47,658 nucleotides of DNA. Source: Methylobacterium segetis (GTDB taxonomy: Bacteria; Pseudomonadota; Alphaproteobacteria; Rhizobiales; Beijerinckiaceae). This document shows positions 8,729 through 15,683 of this stretch, in pieces. Below the pieces are notes generated by a model, which was not told the DNA's origin, made no database searches, and was given only the letters and a program-made list of their open reading frames with translations. A program made the translations under genes and the position numbers. Each line of letters opens with the position of its first letter. Positions within the stretch are counted from its first letter, which is position 1. Location of the stretch: NCBI RefSeq assembly GCF_004348265.1, contig NZ_SMNT01000039.1, positions 1-47,658 on the forward strand. The letters run 5' to 3'.

Positions 8729-9037
8729 ATGCCCGAGATCGACCCGAAGACCCAGACGGAGCTGGAGGCCGCCGTGTTCCGGCGCCTCGTCTCGCACCTG
8801 CGCAACCGCCCGGACGTGCAGAACATCGAGCTGATGAATCTGGCGGGGTTCTGCCGCAACTGCCTCTCGAACTGGCTGAAGGACGCCGCCGACGAGCGCG
8901 GCCTGCCGCTGACCAAGGACGAGAGCCGCGAGCAGGTCTACGGCATGCCCTACGAGGCCTGGAAGGCCCAGCACCAGGCGGAGGCGACCCCCGAGCAGCA
9001 GGCCGCCTTCGCCGGGCGGCAGGCCGAGCCGCACTGA
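8729..9037 (+). CDS. DUF1244 family protein
   Basis: A 102-residue protein with the DUF1244 core: FRRLVSHLRNRPDVQNIELM, then LAGFCRNCLSNWLKDAA and EQVYGMPYEAWKAQHQ. The CRNC pair may bind a metal or be redox active. Function is unknown; the family is widespread in proteobacteria. An AGGAG ribosome-binding site lies about 9 bases before the ATG. In this genome it sits between an amidohydrolase and gapR. Confidence 0.88.
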   Translation: MPEIDPKTQTELEAAVFRRLVSHLRNRPDVQNIELMNLAGFCRNCLSNWLKDAADERGLPLTKDESREQVYGMPYEAWKAQHQAEATPEQQAAFAGRQAEPH

Positions 9038-9139
9038 GCCCGGCGGGCCCGGCTCGGCTAATCTCCCGGTAAGGTTGCTCGCCTACCACCCCGCGTGAGG
9101 CGCCGCGCGCGGCGCGCAGATGGAAGGACTTTCGGAGAC

Positions 9140-9406
9140 ATGGCAGCCTCAGCAAGCCCGGCGGTCGACCCCTCCTCGGTCGCCGCCGACCAGCTCAAGA
9201 GCTTCATCGAGCGCATCGAGCGCCTGGAGGAGGAGAAGGCGGGCCTCGCCGGCGACATCAAGGACGTCTACGCCGAGGCGAAGGGCACCGGCTTCGACAC
9301 CAAGGCACTGCGCAAGATCATCTCGCTGCGCAAGAAGGACCATGCCGAGCGCCAGGAGGAGGAGGCGATCCTCGAACTCTACATGCAGGCCCTGGGCATG
9401 GCGTAG
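9140..9406 (+). CDS. gapR: GapR / UPF0335 (DUF2312) chromatin protein
   Basis: An 88-residue protein matching DUF2312: [43 protein letters not shown] and the tail [17 protein letters not shown]. The Caulobacter member, GapR, is a small coiled-coil oligomer that encircles over-twisted DNA and stimulates type II topoisomerases ahead of replication and transcription. Length and heptad pattern fit. The upstream alternative start adds 15 arginine-rich residues that are not part of the family. Function is carried over from the Caulobacter homologue. Confidence 0.87.
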   Translation: MAASASPAVDPSSVAADQLKSFIERIERLEEEKAGLAGDIKDVYAEAKGTGFDTKALRKIISLRKKDHAERQEEEAILELYMQALGMA

Positions 9407-9416
9407 CCGCGCCCGC

Positions 9417-9914
9417 TCAGGTCCGGGCGGCCTCGTCCGCACGCACGAGGTCCCGCCATTGCAGCACCAGCCGCTCGAAGGCGGCGACATCCTCGGGCGC
9501 GAGGCGGCCCAGCGTGCGCGCCACGTAGGCCTCCTGCGCCGCGATGCCCCGCGAGGCGAGGCCCGTGCCCGCCGGGGTGAGGTGGAGCGCGTGGGAGCGC
9601 CGGTCGCCGGGAATCGCGCGGCGCTCGACGAGGCCCGCCTCGACCAAGCGGTCGATCAGCCCCGAGACGTTGCCCTTCGTGACGTAGAGGCGCGCGGCCA
9701 GTTCCTGCTGCGTCAGGCCCTCGCGCTCGGTCAGGGTCGAGAGCACGTCGAATTGCGGGATCGAGAGCCCGATCTCGCGCAGTTCCGCCCCGACGGCGGC
9801 CGAGACCCGCCGGTTCAGGCGGATGAACCGGAACCAGACCCGGAGCGGATCGACCGGATCCGGCTCGTGAGCCGGGGCTTGGCCCGGACTTTCCATGGCT
9901 GTGACACGCGACAT
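9417..9914 (-). CDS. MarR-family transcriptional regulator
   Basis: A 165-residue winged-helix regulator: a helical dimerisation segment (RVWFRFIRLNRRVSAAVGAEL), recognition region LTQQELAARLYVTKGNVSGLIDRL, and the wing GLVERRAIPGDRRSHALHLT. All are standard for MarR. The start at 9914 has an AGG-containing site upstream; an internal ATG (9896) is possible. Convergent with gapR and divergent from the DUF1499 gene across about 250 bp. Its target is unknown. Confidence 0.9.
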   Translation of the reverse strand: MSRVTAMESPGQAPAHEPDPVDPLRVWFRFIRLNRRVSAAVGAELREIGLSIPQFDVLSTLTEREGLTQQELAARLYVTKGNVSGLIDRLVEAGLVERRAIPGDRRSHALHLTPAGTGLASRGIAAQEAYVARTLGRLAPEDVAAFERLVLQWRDLVRADEAART

Positions 9915-10162
9915 CGTGGCCTGCCTATAGCAGACCCGCGGCCGGCGGGCAGCGGGGCTCCCCGAGACAACTGTGGGAGGTTGCGCGCCGGCCTCATCCG
10001 CTGTCGGCAGCGGGCTTCCGGAGGCCGCTCTTCCCCGACCGGTACGTGTTCTGGTTGCGGTCCGCGCCGCGGGTAGCGCGGCGGCCGGGCGAGTTGTAGA
10101 GCTTGGGTCCCGCCGCGTGCCCCCTCCCGCCTCAGCCAGCCTCGGACAGCGAACCCGCCACC

Positions 10163-10942
10163 ATGCGCCGCCTGCTCATCGAGGAACCCGTCACGCGTGC
10201 CGGCGGCCTGTCGCGGCAGGTGGCGTGGCTGGCGCTCCTCGTCACGGGGATCGCGCTCCTGCTCGTCCGCGATCCGCGGGCGGAGACCGGCCCGGCGCTC
10301 GCGACCCTCGGCAGCGGGCTCGCCCTCGCCCTCGTCTCGGTGCTGCTCGCGGCCTACGCCTTCCTGCGGGTCTGGCGCGAGGGCGCGCGCGGGCTCGGCG
10401 CGGCCTTCGGCGGCCTGTTCCTGGCGCTGCTCGTCCTCGCCTACCCCGCCTACGGGGCCCTGCGCGGCCTGCGCCTGCCGGCGATCAACGACGTCACCAC
10501 CGACATCGAGAACCCGCCCGCCTTCTCGCGCTCGCGAACCGCCTTTGCCGCCCGCGACGGCCGCTACCCGCCCGATCCCGGGCCGGCCGCGCGCGAGCGG
10601 CAGCGCGGCGCCTACCCGCAGATCGCGCCGCTGACCCTCGACATCGACGCGGACCAAGCCTTCGAGCTGGCGCGGAAGGCGGCGATCAACCGGCGCTGGC
10701 AGATCGTCGAGGCGATTCGCCCCGGCGGGCGGATCGGCAACGGGCGGATCGAGGCGATCTCGCGCAGCCTCGTCCTGAACCTGCCGGACGACGTCACCGT
10801 CCGCGTGCATCCCCGGGCGGACGGGGCGCGGATCGACGTGCGTTCGGCCTCGCGCCTCGCGGGCCGGGATTTCGGCGTCAACGCCGACCGGATCCGGGCC
10901 TATCTCGACGAGGTCGCCAACCTCGCCATCGCGGTGAAGTGA
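10163..10942 (+). CDS. DUF1499 membrane protein
   Basis: A 259-residue protein with three hydrophobic segments in the first 110 residues (WLALLVTGIALLLV, LGSGLALALVSVLLAAYAFL, GLFLALLVLAYPAYGAL) followed by a soluble DUF1499 domain (INDVTTDIENPPAF, then the strands NGRIEAISRSLVLNLPDDVTVR and the ending DRIRAYLDEV). DUF1499 has no established activity. Translation from the ATG at 10163 follows GAACCCGCCACC, a weak ribosome site. Confidence 0.85.
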   Translation: MRRLLIEEPVTRAGGLSRQVAWLALLVTGIALLLVRDPRAETGPALATLGSGLALALVSVLLAAYAFLRVWREGARGLGAAFGGLFLALLVLAYPAYGALRGLRLPAINDVTTDIENPPAFSRSRTAFAARDGRYPPDPGPAARERQRGAYPQIAPLTLDIDADQAFELARKAAINRRWQIVEAIRPGGRIGNGRIEAISRSLVLNLPDDVTVRVHPRADGARIDVRSASRLAGRDFGVNADRIRAYLDEVANLAIAVK

Positions 10943-10952
10943 GGGTTCGCAC

Positions 10953-10983
10953 GCGATCCGGCTCCTCCGGGGTGCCGGATCGC
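10953..10983. terminator. Bidirectional hairpin between convergent genes
   Basis: A perfect 10-bp inverted repeat, GCGATCCGGC and GCCGGATCGC, with an 11-base loop, sits exactly between the converging DUF1499 and MBL-hydrolase genes. No T-run follows. Likely a shared transcript end. Confidence 0.55.
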
Positions 10984-10991
10984 GCCGCCGA

Positions 10992-11930
10992 TCAGATCCC
11001 GGCCCCGGCCCGGTAGCGGCCGTCGAGGCGGGCAGGCCCGTCCGTGAGGACGAGGCCGCGCTCCACCAGATCCTCGAGATGGGCGAAGACGGAGAGGGCC
11101 GCGGCCCCCAGCAGCGCCGGGTTGAGCCCCTGATAGATCGCCTCGACGATCCCGCGGATGTCGGCCTCGCCCGCCGCGATGCGGGCGCGGATCGCGGTCT
11201 CCCGCTGGCGGCGATGGGCGGCGAGACCCCGAACGAAGCGGCGCGGATCGCGCACCGGGCCGCCATGGCCGGGCCAGTAGACCGTCTCGGACCGCTCCCG
11301 CAGCTTGTCGAGGGAGTCCAGGTAGGCGCGCATCGAGCCGTCCGGGGGCGCGACGATGCTCGTCGACCACGCCATCACGTGGTCGCCCGAGAACAGCGCC
11401 TCCTCCTCCGGCAGGGCGAAGGCGAGGTGGTTCATGGTGTGGCCGGGCGTCTCCACGGCGGCGAGCGTCCAGCCGGGTCCGGAGACCGTCTCGCCCTCGC
11501 GCAGTTCGCGGTCCGGCCTGTGCAGCCTGTCGGCGCTGGCGTCGAGCATCGGCAACTCGCCCTCGGCGAGCGAGCGCGCCGCCCGGTGCGGCCCGCACCC
11601 GACGATCGGCGCGCCCGTGCGCGCGGCCAGGAGGCGCGCGCCCGGCGAGTGGTCGCGGTGGGTGTGCGTCACCACGATCGCCTCGACGCTCTCGCCCGCG
11701 AGGTCGGCGAGGAGCGCCTCCACGTGGCCCGCATCCTCGGGCCCCGGATCGATCACCGCGACGCGGCCGCGCCCGACCACGTAGGTGCAGGTGCCGCTCG
11801 CGGTGAACGGGCCGCCATTCGGGGCGATGCGGCGGCGAACGAGCGGCGTCAGCGCCTCGATCGTCCCCGGCGCGGGCGTAGCACCGTCGAAAGCCGGCTC
11901 GGCCTCCGGCCCGCCATTCGTCTCACCCAT
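10992..11930 (-). CDS. MBL-fold metallo-hydrolase (LACTB2-like)
   Basis: A 312-residue metallo-beta-lactamase-fold protein. The zinc motif THTHRDH covers His89, His91, Asp93 and His94; the third-histidine motif is ETPGHTMNHLAF; the bridging aspartate is in LFSGDHVM; and the final histidine is in YWPGHGGPV. The C-terminal about 80 residues form the winged-helix extension seen in LACTB2-type hydrolases and nucleases (RARIAAGEADIRGIVEAIY, then VFAHLEDLVERGLV). The substrate could be an ester, a thioester or RNA; the fold alone does not decide. Confidence 0.88.
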   Translation of the reverse strand: MGETNGGPEAEPAFDGATPAPGTIEALTPLVRRRIAPNGGPFTASGTCTYVVGRGRVAVIDPGPEDAGHVEALLADLAGESVEAIVVTHTHRDHSPGARLLAARTGAPIVGCGPHRAARSLAEGELPMLDASADRLHRPDRELREGETVSGPGWTLAAVETPGHTMNHLAFALPEEEALFSGDHVMAWSTSIVAPPDGSMRAYLDSLDKLRERSETVYWPGHGGPVRDPRRFVRGLAAHRRQRETAIRARIAAGEADIRGIVEAIYQGLNPALLGAAALSVFAHLEDLVERGLVLTDGPARLDGRYRAGAGI

Positions 11931-12021
11931 CGATCGGAACTCGGGTCTCGGCCTCGGGCGGCGTGCCCGGACATCCGCGCGGGCCTACGACATCGCGCCG
12001 CCGCGGACAACGGAGCGCCGC

Positions 12022-13014
12022 TCAGCGGGCGTAGGGCGAGGGCTCGACCACGCGCACCGGGCCGAAGCCGCCTGACGCCCCCTCGGCGCGCAGAGCGCCC
12101 CGGAAGCCGTCGCCGATCGCGGCGACGCGGACGATGGTCCCCCGGTCGGCCGCGCGCATCGCCTTCCGGAAGGCGCGGATCTCCGCCTCCCGGCGCAGGA
12201 CGCCGACCCTGTCCTCGATCGTCCGGGTCCGGGCGGCGGACAGGCCCCGCGCCCGGCGGAAATCGACGAGTTCGAGGGCGCCCGAGCGGGCCGGGCTCAC
12301 CACGCCCACCGTCGTGCGCATCGCGACCACGTCGCCCCGGCGCAGGGTGCGGTCCTGCGCGATCGGGAAGAGGGGGCCGCCGCCCGCGGGCTGGCAGGAG
12401 CAATCCGCGACGCGGCGCTGGCGATAGACGTTCGCGAAGACCGCCCCGAGATAGGGCTGTCCCTTGAGGCTCACCGCGCGGTCGAGGTCGTTCTCGCCGC
12501 GGGACAGCGTGTAGAGGCTCGTCGCGGCATTCGGGCAGGCGGCGGCGCAGGCCGCCTCGTGCACCGGCAGGTCCTGGCGCGAGGCGAGATTGCCGAGGGG
12601 GAAGAGATAGCCGTCGCAGGCACGCACGCAGACCGTGCGCGTCCCCGCGAGCGCCGAGGCGGCGATCCGGTCCGCGCGGGGCGTGGCGCGGCGTCCGTGC
12701 ACGCTCCGCCCGCGCAGGTCGGCGAGGCGCCGCCCCTGCTGGACCCAGCGCTCGCGCGGGAGGCGATGCGCCTCGGGCAGGGTGGCGTAGCGCAGCGGCC
12801 GGGAGGCGGGCAGGGCGACGCGCTGCGTCGGCTGGGGGCGGAAGAGGTCCTCGAAGAAGCCGAAGATCCCGTTGCGCTCGGAGGCCCGCACGAGGCTGGC
12901 GCTGATGACCACGGCTCCCATGCCCAGGATGAGGCCGGCCAGAGCCGTCCCGAGCATCTGCCGAGGCGTGCCGCCGGAGACGAGGAACCGGACCAACCGC
13001 ACCCTCATCGTCAT
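12022..13014 (-). CDS. DUF2865 membrane-anchored protein
   Basis: A 330-residue protein with one N-terminal transmembrane or signal segment (MLGTALAGLILGMGAVVISASLV) and a cysteine-rich DUF2865 domain: RTVCVRACDGYLFPLGNL, EAACAAACPNAATSLYTL and ADCSCQPAGGGP. The pairs of cysteines probably form disulfides in the periplasm. The family is restricted largely to Hyphomicrobiales and has no known function. The preceding reading frame in another phase (11849-13180) is a shadow. Confidence 0.85.
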   Translation of the reverse strand: MTMRVRLVRFLVSGGTPRQMLGTALAGLILGMGAVVISASLVRASERNGIFGFFEDLFRPQPTQRVALPASRPLRYATLPEAHRLPRERWVQQGRRLADLRGRSVHGRRATPRADRIAASALAGTRTVCVRACDGYLFPLGNLASRQDLPVHEAACAAACPNAATSLYTLSRGENDLDRAVSLKGQPYLGAVFANVYRQRRVADCSCQPAGGGPLFPIAQDRTLRRGDVVAMRTTVGVVSPARSGALELVDFRRARGLSAARTRTIEDRVGVLRREAEIRAFRKAMRAADRGTIVRVAAIGDGFRGALRAEGASGGFGPVRVVEPSPYAR

Positions 13015-13315
13015 GGATCTCTCCCCGGACGCCGCCGAATCGTCCGGCCAAGCTCGCGCGGAGCCTATTAAGCGGGGCGACCGCCGCGCGACAATTGCGG
13101 AAGACCGCGCAGACTCCGCGACGATTGGTCGATCCTCGACGGAACAGCAGCCCGGGCGGGCGCAAGACTGCGCGCAACACTACGGATGTCCACCCCGCAA
13201 CCGGACCTCGGAGACTGAGCGAGGGCGCGAGACACGGGGATCGCGCGCACGAAAAAGCCGCCCGGAGGCGGCTTCGAGAGGATCGACGAGCCCGGAGGCC
13301 GCTGGGAGAGGGCGC
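13015..13315. other. Gene-free stretch between DUF2865 and a small GSR gene
   Basis: This 301-bp interval holds the upstream region of the DUF2865 gene and, at its right end, the terminator of the 54-residue protein. I see no convincing coding sequence and no recognisable promoter for DUF2865. Reading frames that cross it lack family features or plausible starts. Confidence 0.5.
13252..13274 (-). terminator. Intrinsic terminator of the 54-residue protein gene
   Basis: Read on the minus strand, AAGCCGCC and GGCGGCTT form an 8-bp stem with loop TCCG, followed by a run of T (GGCTTTTTC). It lies about 41 bases past the stop at 13316. Confidence 0.8.
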
Positions 13316-13480
13316 TCAGCGGCGGTGGGCCGGGTGGCGACGCACGCGGACGGGCACCGGCTGCGGAGCGGGGGAGGGAATCACGCCACCGAGCAATCTC
13401 TCCACGCCCTTGAGCGCGGCATCGGCCGCCGCGGTGGCGGCCTCGGTGAAACGCTTGGCGGCGGTGGCGAAATCTCTCAT
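13316..13480 (-). CDS. Small protein (54 aa) behind an EcfG-type promoter
   Basis: I do not recognise this protein. It starts MRDFATAAKRFTEAATAAAD, which is an alanine-rich amphipathic helix over about residues 1-32, and ends in a proline/arginine tail (PSPAPQPVPVRVRRHPAHR). It has its own exact EcfG-type promoter 44 bases upstream and its own intrinsic terminator, so it is a self-contained unit. The longer reading frame would start upstream of that promoter and is therefore rejected. The ribosome site is weak (GTGAGCTCCGCG before ATG). A role in stress adaptation is inferred from the promoter only. Confidence 0.65.
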   Translation of the reverse strand: MRDFATAAKRFTEAATAAADAALKGVERLLGGVIPSPAPQPVPVRVRRHPAHRR

Positions 13481-13523
13481 CGCGGAGCTCACATTCAGGG
13501 CTCGTTTCCGGGGACCGTCTACG

Positions 13524-13549
13524 AACGCGAAGCTGGCCGGCCCTGTTCC
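13524..13549 (-). promoter_or_regulatory. EcfG (general stress sigma) promoter
   Basis: On the minus strand GGAAC (13549-13545), 17 bases, then CGTT (13527-13524). This is an exact match to the alphaproteobacterial EcfG consensus. The expected transcript start, near 13517, gives a leader of about 37 nt to the 54-residue protein. Confidence 0.82.
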
Positions 13550-13720
13550 GGGCCGCAGCACGCGGTCGTGCGGTGCGACACTCAAGATGAGAACCGAACG
13601 CGCCCGGCGGGAGGGCCGGAGGCGATGCGCCGCAGCCCTCCGTGATCAGGCTGGGGCGAGGCCCAGGCACGCGGGCCGCCGGCAAGAGATCACCCCCGCG
13701 AGCACTCGGGGGCGCGCAGA

Positions 13721-13745
13721 GGAACGGATTCGAAAACTTGGCGTT
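13721..13745 (+). promoter_or_regulatory. EcfG promoter of the DUF1328 gene
   Basis: GGAAC (13721-13725), 16 bases, CGTT (13742-13745): an exact EcfG consensus. Predicted start near 13752, 50 bases before the DUF1328 ATG. Confidence 0.82.
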
Positions 13746-13801
13746 ATTGCCTTCAGAAGGTGACGGCTCAGCCCGCACCACGCTTGAGAAGGAACACGCA
13801 A

Positions 13802-13978
13802 ATGCTCGGATGGGCCGTAACGTTTCTTGTCGTGGCGCTCGTGGCCGCGCTCCTCGGCTTCGGCGGCATTGCCGGCACGGCGATGGAAGCCGCCAAGCTC
13901 GTCTTCTTCGTCGCCATCGTGCTGTTCGCGATCTCGGCGGTGATCGGCCTGATGCGGGGTCGTTCGCCCACCCTGTAA
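13802..13978 (+). CDS. DUF1328 (UPF0391) small membrane protein
   Basis: A 58-residue protein made of two transmembrane helices, [20 protein letters not shown] and [20 protein letters not shown], joined by [10 protein letters not shown]: the UPF0391/YtjA signature. The family is small, often stress-inducible and of unknown function. An AAGGA site lies 7 bases before the ATG. An exact EcfG promoter 57 bases upstream predicts induction by the PhyR-NepR-EcfG cascade. Confidence 0.88.
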   Translation: MLGWAVTFLVVALVAALLGFGGIAGTAMEAAKLVFFVAIVLFAISAVIGLMRGRSPTL

Positions 13979-14018
13979 CCTCGGTGACCCAGCGCAGCCT
14001 GCAGTGAGCGGCCGCGCG

Positions 14019-14053
14019 AAAGGCCGCCTCGCCGATCAAGGCGGGGCGGCCTT
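14019..14053. terminator. Hairpin between DUF1328 and nepR
   Basis: AAGGCCGCC and GGCGGCCTT form a 9-bp stem around an inner GC-rich loop, between two convergent genes. T-runs are short on both sides, so termination is probable but not certain. Confidence 0.6.
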
Positions 14054-14086
14054 CTAATTCGAGGGCGGCTTGGCGCGAGAAGCGCC

Positions 14087-14326
14087 TCAGGCCTTGTCGG
14101 GCTCGGAGGCGTCGAGACGCGCGATCAGATCGCGGAAGCGGTCGGGCACGGGCTGCTGAATCACGGCGTCGTACATTGCCCGCAGATGATTGCCGATGCG
14201 CCGCTGCGTCTGCTCGCTCAGACCGGCTCCCGAATCCTGACGTCTGGAATCAGAGGCGCTTCCGCCACGCGCCTTCTCTCCGCCGCCCCGCTCCGGACGG
14301 TCCCCGGCACCACCATCATCGTTCAT
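14087..14326 (-). CDS. nepR: NepR anti-sigma factor
   Basis: NepR binds and silences the sigma factor EcfG; phosphorylated PhyR pulls it away. The 79-residue protein has a disordered, glycine/charge-rich N-terminus and the NepR core LSEQTQRRIGNHLRAMYDAV followed by PVPDRFRDLIARLDASE, which forms the two helices that contact sigma or PhyR. The start at 14326 is chosen because AAGGGGA lies 7 bases upstream; an ATG at 14392 would be nearly leaderless relative to the predicted transcript start. It is divergent from phyR with its own EcfG promoter, giving feedback control. Confidence 0.9.
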   Translation of the reverse strand: MNDDGGAGDRPERGGGEKARGGSASDSRRQDSGAGLSEQTQRRIGNHLRAMYDAVIQQPVPDRFRDLIARLDASEPDKA

Positions 14327-14404
14327 CCACAGGTCCCCTTGACGCCGCAGAGCGGCGCCGCCGCGATTGTTTTGCGGCTTGACATACGTCATGGCTGCTG
14401 CAGC

Positions 14405-14429
14405 AACGCCGTGACACACAATCGGTTCC
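14405..14429 (-). promoter_or_regulatory. EcfG promoter of nepR
   Basis: Minus strand GGAAC (14429-14425), 16 bases, CGTT (14408-14405): an exact match. Predicted start near 14398, giving a leader of about 72 nt before the chosen nepR ATG. It lies back to back with the phyR promoter, with only 8 bases between the two -35 elements. Confidence 0.85.
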
Positions 14430-14437
14430 GCCCACCC

Positions 14438-14462
14438 GGAACGGAGTCGGACCGTCCGCGTT
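14438..14462 (+). promoter_or_regulatory. EcfG promoter of phyR
   Basis: GGAAC (14438-14442), 16 bases, CGTT (14459-14462): an exact match. Predicted start near 14469, about 37 nt before the phyR ATG. It implies positive feedback on the anti-anti-sigma factor. Confidence 0.85.
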
Positions 14463-14505
14463 GGGGCGGAGGCTAGCAGAAGAACGGCAAGGCCCAGGGG
14501 ATCTT

Positions 14506-15306
14506 ATGTCGACATCGCAACTCGTCGTGCAGCACCTGCCCTATCTGCGCCGCTACGCGCGCGCGCTCACGGGCAGCCAGGTCGCTGGCGATGCCTACGT
14601 GGCGGCCACGCTGGAAACGCTGGTGAACGAGCCCGAGACGCTCGGCCGGAGCTCCAACGTCAAGGCCGACCTGTTCCGCGTCTTCACCCGGATCTGGAAC
14701 TCGCTGTCGGTGAATGGCCAGAGCGAGCAGGTCCAGCACGATCTGCCCGCCGAGGTTCGGCTCGGCCAGATCACGCCGCTGCCCCGCCAAGCCTTCCTGC
14801 TCTCCTGCCTCGAGGGCTTCTCCGAGGAGGATGCCGCGATCATCCTCGACGTCGACGTCTCGGAAGTGCGCGACCTCGTGGACGAGGCGGGCCGCGAGCT
14901 CGCCGCCGACATGGCAACCGAGATCCTGATCATCGAGGACGAGCCGCTGATCGCCATGGACCTCGAGGCCCTCGTCGAGGGTCTCGGCCACAACGTGATC
15001 GGCGTCGCCCGCACGCGCACCGAGGCGATCAAGCTCGCCGGCGACAAGCGGCCCGGCCTGATCCTCGCCGATATCCAGCTCGCCGACGGCTCGTCGGGTC
15101 TCGACGCGGTCAACGACCTCCTGAAGACCTTCGAGGTTCCGGTGATCTTCATCACCGCCTACCCGGAGCGGTTCCTCACCGGCGAGCGCCCGGAGCCGGC
15201 CTTCCTGATCGCCAAGCCGTTCCAGCCGGCCAACGTCTCGGCGGTGATCAGCCAAGCGCTCTTCTTCCAGCAAAGCGCCCGCCGCCGGGAAGCCCGCACC
15301 GCCTGA
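14506..15306 (+). CDS. phyR: PhyR general stress response regulator (anti-anti-sigma factor)
   Basis: A 266-residue two-domain regulator. Residues 1-130 are the sigma-factor-like domain (LVVQHLPYLRRYARALTGS, then LPRQAFLLSCLEGFSEEDAA, a sigma-4-like helix pair) that mimics EcfG to bind NepR. Residues 138-255 are a receiver domain (ILIIEDEPLIAMDLEALVEG, phosphoacceptor Asp189 in LILADIQLADG, VIFITAYPE, and the lysine in FLIAKPFQPANV). Phosphorylation opens the sigma-like domain and releases EcfG. The length agrees with Methylobacterium PhyR. No cognate histidine kinase and no ecfG gene are adjacent. Confidence 0.95.
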   Translation: MSTSQLVVQHLPYLRRYARALTGSQVAGDAYVAATLETLVNEPETLGRSSNVKADLFRVFTRIWNSLSVNGQSEQVQHDLPAEVRLGQITPLPRQAFLLSCLEGFSEEDAAIILDVDVSEVRDLVDEAGRELAADMATEILIIEDEPLIAMDLEALVEGLGHNVIGVARTRTEAIKLAGDKRPGLILADIQLADGSSGLDAVNDLLKTFEVPVIFITAYPERFLTGERPEPAFLIAKPFQPANVSAVISQALFFQQSARRREARTA

Positions 15307-15334
15307 CCCAGCGTCGATCGGGACCACCGACAGC

Positions 15335-15366
15335 AGCCCCGGCCCGCAAGGCCGGGGCTTTCGTTT
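15335..15366 (+). terminator. Intrinsic terminator of phyR
   Basis: AGCCCCGGCC and GGCCGGGGCT form a 10-bp perfect stem with a 5-base loop, followed by TTCGTTT, 28 bases after the phyR stop. Confidence 0.85.
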
Positions 15367-15432
15367 GCGCGCTCTCTCCTGCGTCGGCCCGGGCGCCGGG
15401 GCCAAGTCCGCAAGAGTAGGCGAGCGCGCAAG

Positions 15433-15462
15433 AAAAAACGGGCCGGAGGGATCCGACCCGTT
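15433..15462 (-). terminator. Intrinsic terminator of the small RNA
   Basis: On the minus strand a 10-bp stem (one T-G pair), loop ATCCCT, then TTTTTT. It is the strongest minus-strand terminator here and has no protein-coding gene on that strand to serve. Confidence 0.82.
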
Positions 15463-15519
15463 CGAAGGTTCCGGCCAATGCACAAGGGGAATGCGGGGAG
15501 GACCAGGTGGCCGGGTGTC
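15433..15519 (-). ncRNA. Candidate EcfG-dependent small RNA (GsrN-like design)
   Basis: No annotated-type gene explains this unit. On the minus strand an exact EcfG promoter (15549-15525) is followed about 6 bases later by a predicted start near 15519 and, about 80 bases on, by a strong intrinsic terminator. The RNA folds simply: CCGGCCA (15514-15508) pairs with TGGCCGG (15477-15471), leaving a 30-nt loop that exposes CCUCCCC (15501-15495) and UUCCCC (15491-15486). The 3' hairpin is AACGGGTCGG with CCGGCCCGTT and a six-base T-run. C-rich loops that pair with G-rich ribosome sites are typical of alphaproteobacterial small RNAs; Caulobacter GsrN is a known GSR RNA of this type. A short ATG frame exists but begins almost at the transcript start and runs through the terminator. 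Confidence 0.68.
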
Positions 15520-15524
15520 ATGCT

Positions 15525-15549
15525 AACGGCCAGGGAGCGGCCAGGTTCC
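15525..15549 (-). promoter_or_regulatory. EcfG promoter of the small RNA
   Basis: Minus strand GGAAC (15549-15545), 16 bases, CGTT (15528-15525): an exact match with no protein-coding gene downstream before the terminator. Confidence 0.78.
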
Positions 15550-15683
15550 GGACGCATCCCATTTTTCCGGTGGTCTGCGGCATTTCCGCCACAAGGATGC
15601 CTGTGGAAGACGGTGGACGGGGCCTGCGGCGCAGCGGGTCTGATCGGCCGAATACTCACTCTGAGCTAGACGATCGCAATTAA

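Noticed and set aside
14087..14419. Longer nepR reading frame starting at 14419 or 14392.
   Set aside because: 14419 lies upstream of the predicted EcfG transcript start and 14392 would be nearly leaderless, whereas 14326 has AAGGGGA at a good distance.
15159..15659. A 166-codon minus-strand frame spanning the small-RNA candidate and the end of phyR.
   Set aside because: Its composition is arginine/proline-rich with no family; it crosses a strong minus-strand terminator and overlaps phyR antisense. The structured RNA explains the promoter and terminator better.
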